DNA of 5,776 bases, taken from assembly GCA_016765235.1 (NCBI GenBank), contig JAESQH010000053.1, forward strand, positions 2,270 through 8,045, in the 5' to 3' direction. This stretch comes from Paracoccaceae bacterium. GTDB taxonomy: Bacteria; Pseudomonadota; Alphaproteobacteria; Rhodobacterales; Rhodobacteraceae. The position numbers were made by a program, and so were the translations under genes. Under the pieces are notes generated by a model. It had not been told where the DNA came from, did not search any database, and was given only the letters and a program-made list of their open reading frames with translations. Shown here one piece after another: positions 5,244 through 5,776 of the stretch (position 1 is the stretch's first letter; the number at the start of each line of letters is the position of its first letter).

Positions 5244-5776
5244 GGGATTAGCGTTTTTGTTTCCGATACCAATCGTCCAAAGACTTTGGTCGTACTTTCG
5301 GCGCGGATAAGGCCCACCGCTTGGCCTGACCATAGCGCGATTGCGTCCGGCTTGTCTGCTTTGACGGAGGCTTTGCGGATCGGGCCTGTCAGCGTGTTCA
5401 TGATCGGGAAATCGGGCCAATCGGTCACCTCGGCCATTTCACTGGCGTAGTTGTTGACGATCGTTCGCGCACGGCGGCCCGAAAACGCTTTGCTCATCAT
5501 CGTGCCGTCACCACTTGCGGATAGTAGCGCGTTTTTGTGGGTCTGGCTGGCCATACATTCGGGGGTGGCCAAGAACGCCGTGCCGATTTGAACGCCCGCA
5601 GCGCCTAGGATCAACGCCGCCGCGATACCGCGTCCGTCAGCGATGCCACCTGCGGCGATCACGGGAACGCGCACAGCGTCAACTATGCGGGGGACGAGTG
5701 TCATGGTTCCGGCTACCTCGGCAGTGCCGCGTGGCAGGAACCAACCTGAATGGCCGCCAGCCTCGTAACTTTGGGC
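5240..5776 (-). CDS. Nitronate monooxygenase (2-nitropropane dioxygenase family), C-terminal part (5' end beyond right edge)
   Basis: FMN-dependent oxidase of nitronates and related compounds with a TIM-barrel fold, cytoplasmic. The 178 visible residues are about the last half of a family that is usually 320-350 long. The frame stays open to the window edge, so a start at the ATG at 5704 would wrongly cut off the conserved segment. AQSYEAGGHSG (1-11 of the fragment) is the family motif holding the catalytic-region His9. PVIAAGGIADGRG (38-50) and GAAGVQIGTAFL (58-69) are the two FMN-phosphate binding segments. The reading ends KTLIP at a TAG lying in the arm of the 5216-5243 palindrome. It is convergent to the SDR/GST pair, so no shared operon. 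Related enoyl-reductase FabK or IMPDH-like proteins are less likely given the AGGH segment. Confidence 0.9.
   Translation of the reverse strand, partial: AQSYEAGGHSGWFLPRGTAEVAGTMTLVPRIVDAVRVPVIAAGGIADGRGIAAALILGAAGVQIGTAFLATPECMASQTHKNALLSASGDGTMMSKAFSGRRARTIVNNYASEMAEVTDWPDFPIMNTLTGPIRKASVKADKPDAIALWSGQAVGLIRAESTTKVFGRLVSETKTLIP

Noticed and set aside
4673..5420. Minus-strand open frames opposite the GST gene (4673-5167 and 4977-5420)
   Set aside because: They are low-complexity, Arg/Pro-rich shadows that cross the intergenic palindrome and overlap the real monooxygenase gene in another frame.

Overview
The window looks like ordinary chromosome from an alphaproteobacterium, most likely Rhodobacteraceae (Roseobacter group). 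The reasons are the moderately high GC, the character of the TrkH, FolE, MetZ, GST and nitronate monooxygenase proteins, and a SAM-II type riboswitch in front of metZ, an arrangement typical of Alphaproteobacteria. The taxonomic call is inference from recalled family features; no search was run. I see no mobile element, CRISPR array, tRNA or rRNA.

Layout. Positions 1-3556 hold five genes on the minus strand, read right to left. metZ (O-succinylhomoserine sulfhydrylase, 2372-3556) sits behind a SAM-II aptamer at about 3618-3675. folE (GTP cyclohydrolase I, 1573-2208) follows after a 163-bp AT-rich gap that holds two TTAA-N7-TTAA (CtrA-like) sites. folE ends at a strong intrinsic terminator (1533-1566). 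Next comes a two-gene unit: a MarR-family repressor (1050-1493) and, 2 nt downstream, a thioredoxin-fold protein resembling iodothyronine deiodinase with Cys in place of selenocysteine (331-1047). The start of a TrkH potassium transporter (1-293) runs off the left edge.

The metZ leader is divergent from a plus-strand pair: a short-chain dehydrogenase (3790-4482) and a Nu-class-like glutathione transferase (4504-5207). The GST reading frame is broken by an apparent one-base loss near codon 176. This pair converges on a partial nitronate monooxygenase on the minus strand (5240 to the right edge). A near-perfect palindrome (5216-5243) lies between the two and supplies the monooxygenase stop codon.

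How the parts work together. metZ is controlled by SAM feedback. The marR-deiodinase pair looks like a self-contained, autoregulated stress or xenobiotic response unit: a 35-bp nested palindrome spans the -10 element and touches the MarR start codon, and the mRNA would be almost leaderless. The SDR/GST pair is probably a small redox or detoxification operon. The most unusual items are the Cys-type deiodinase-like protein with its private repressor, the paired CtrA-like sites upstream of folE, and the GST frameshift.
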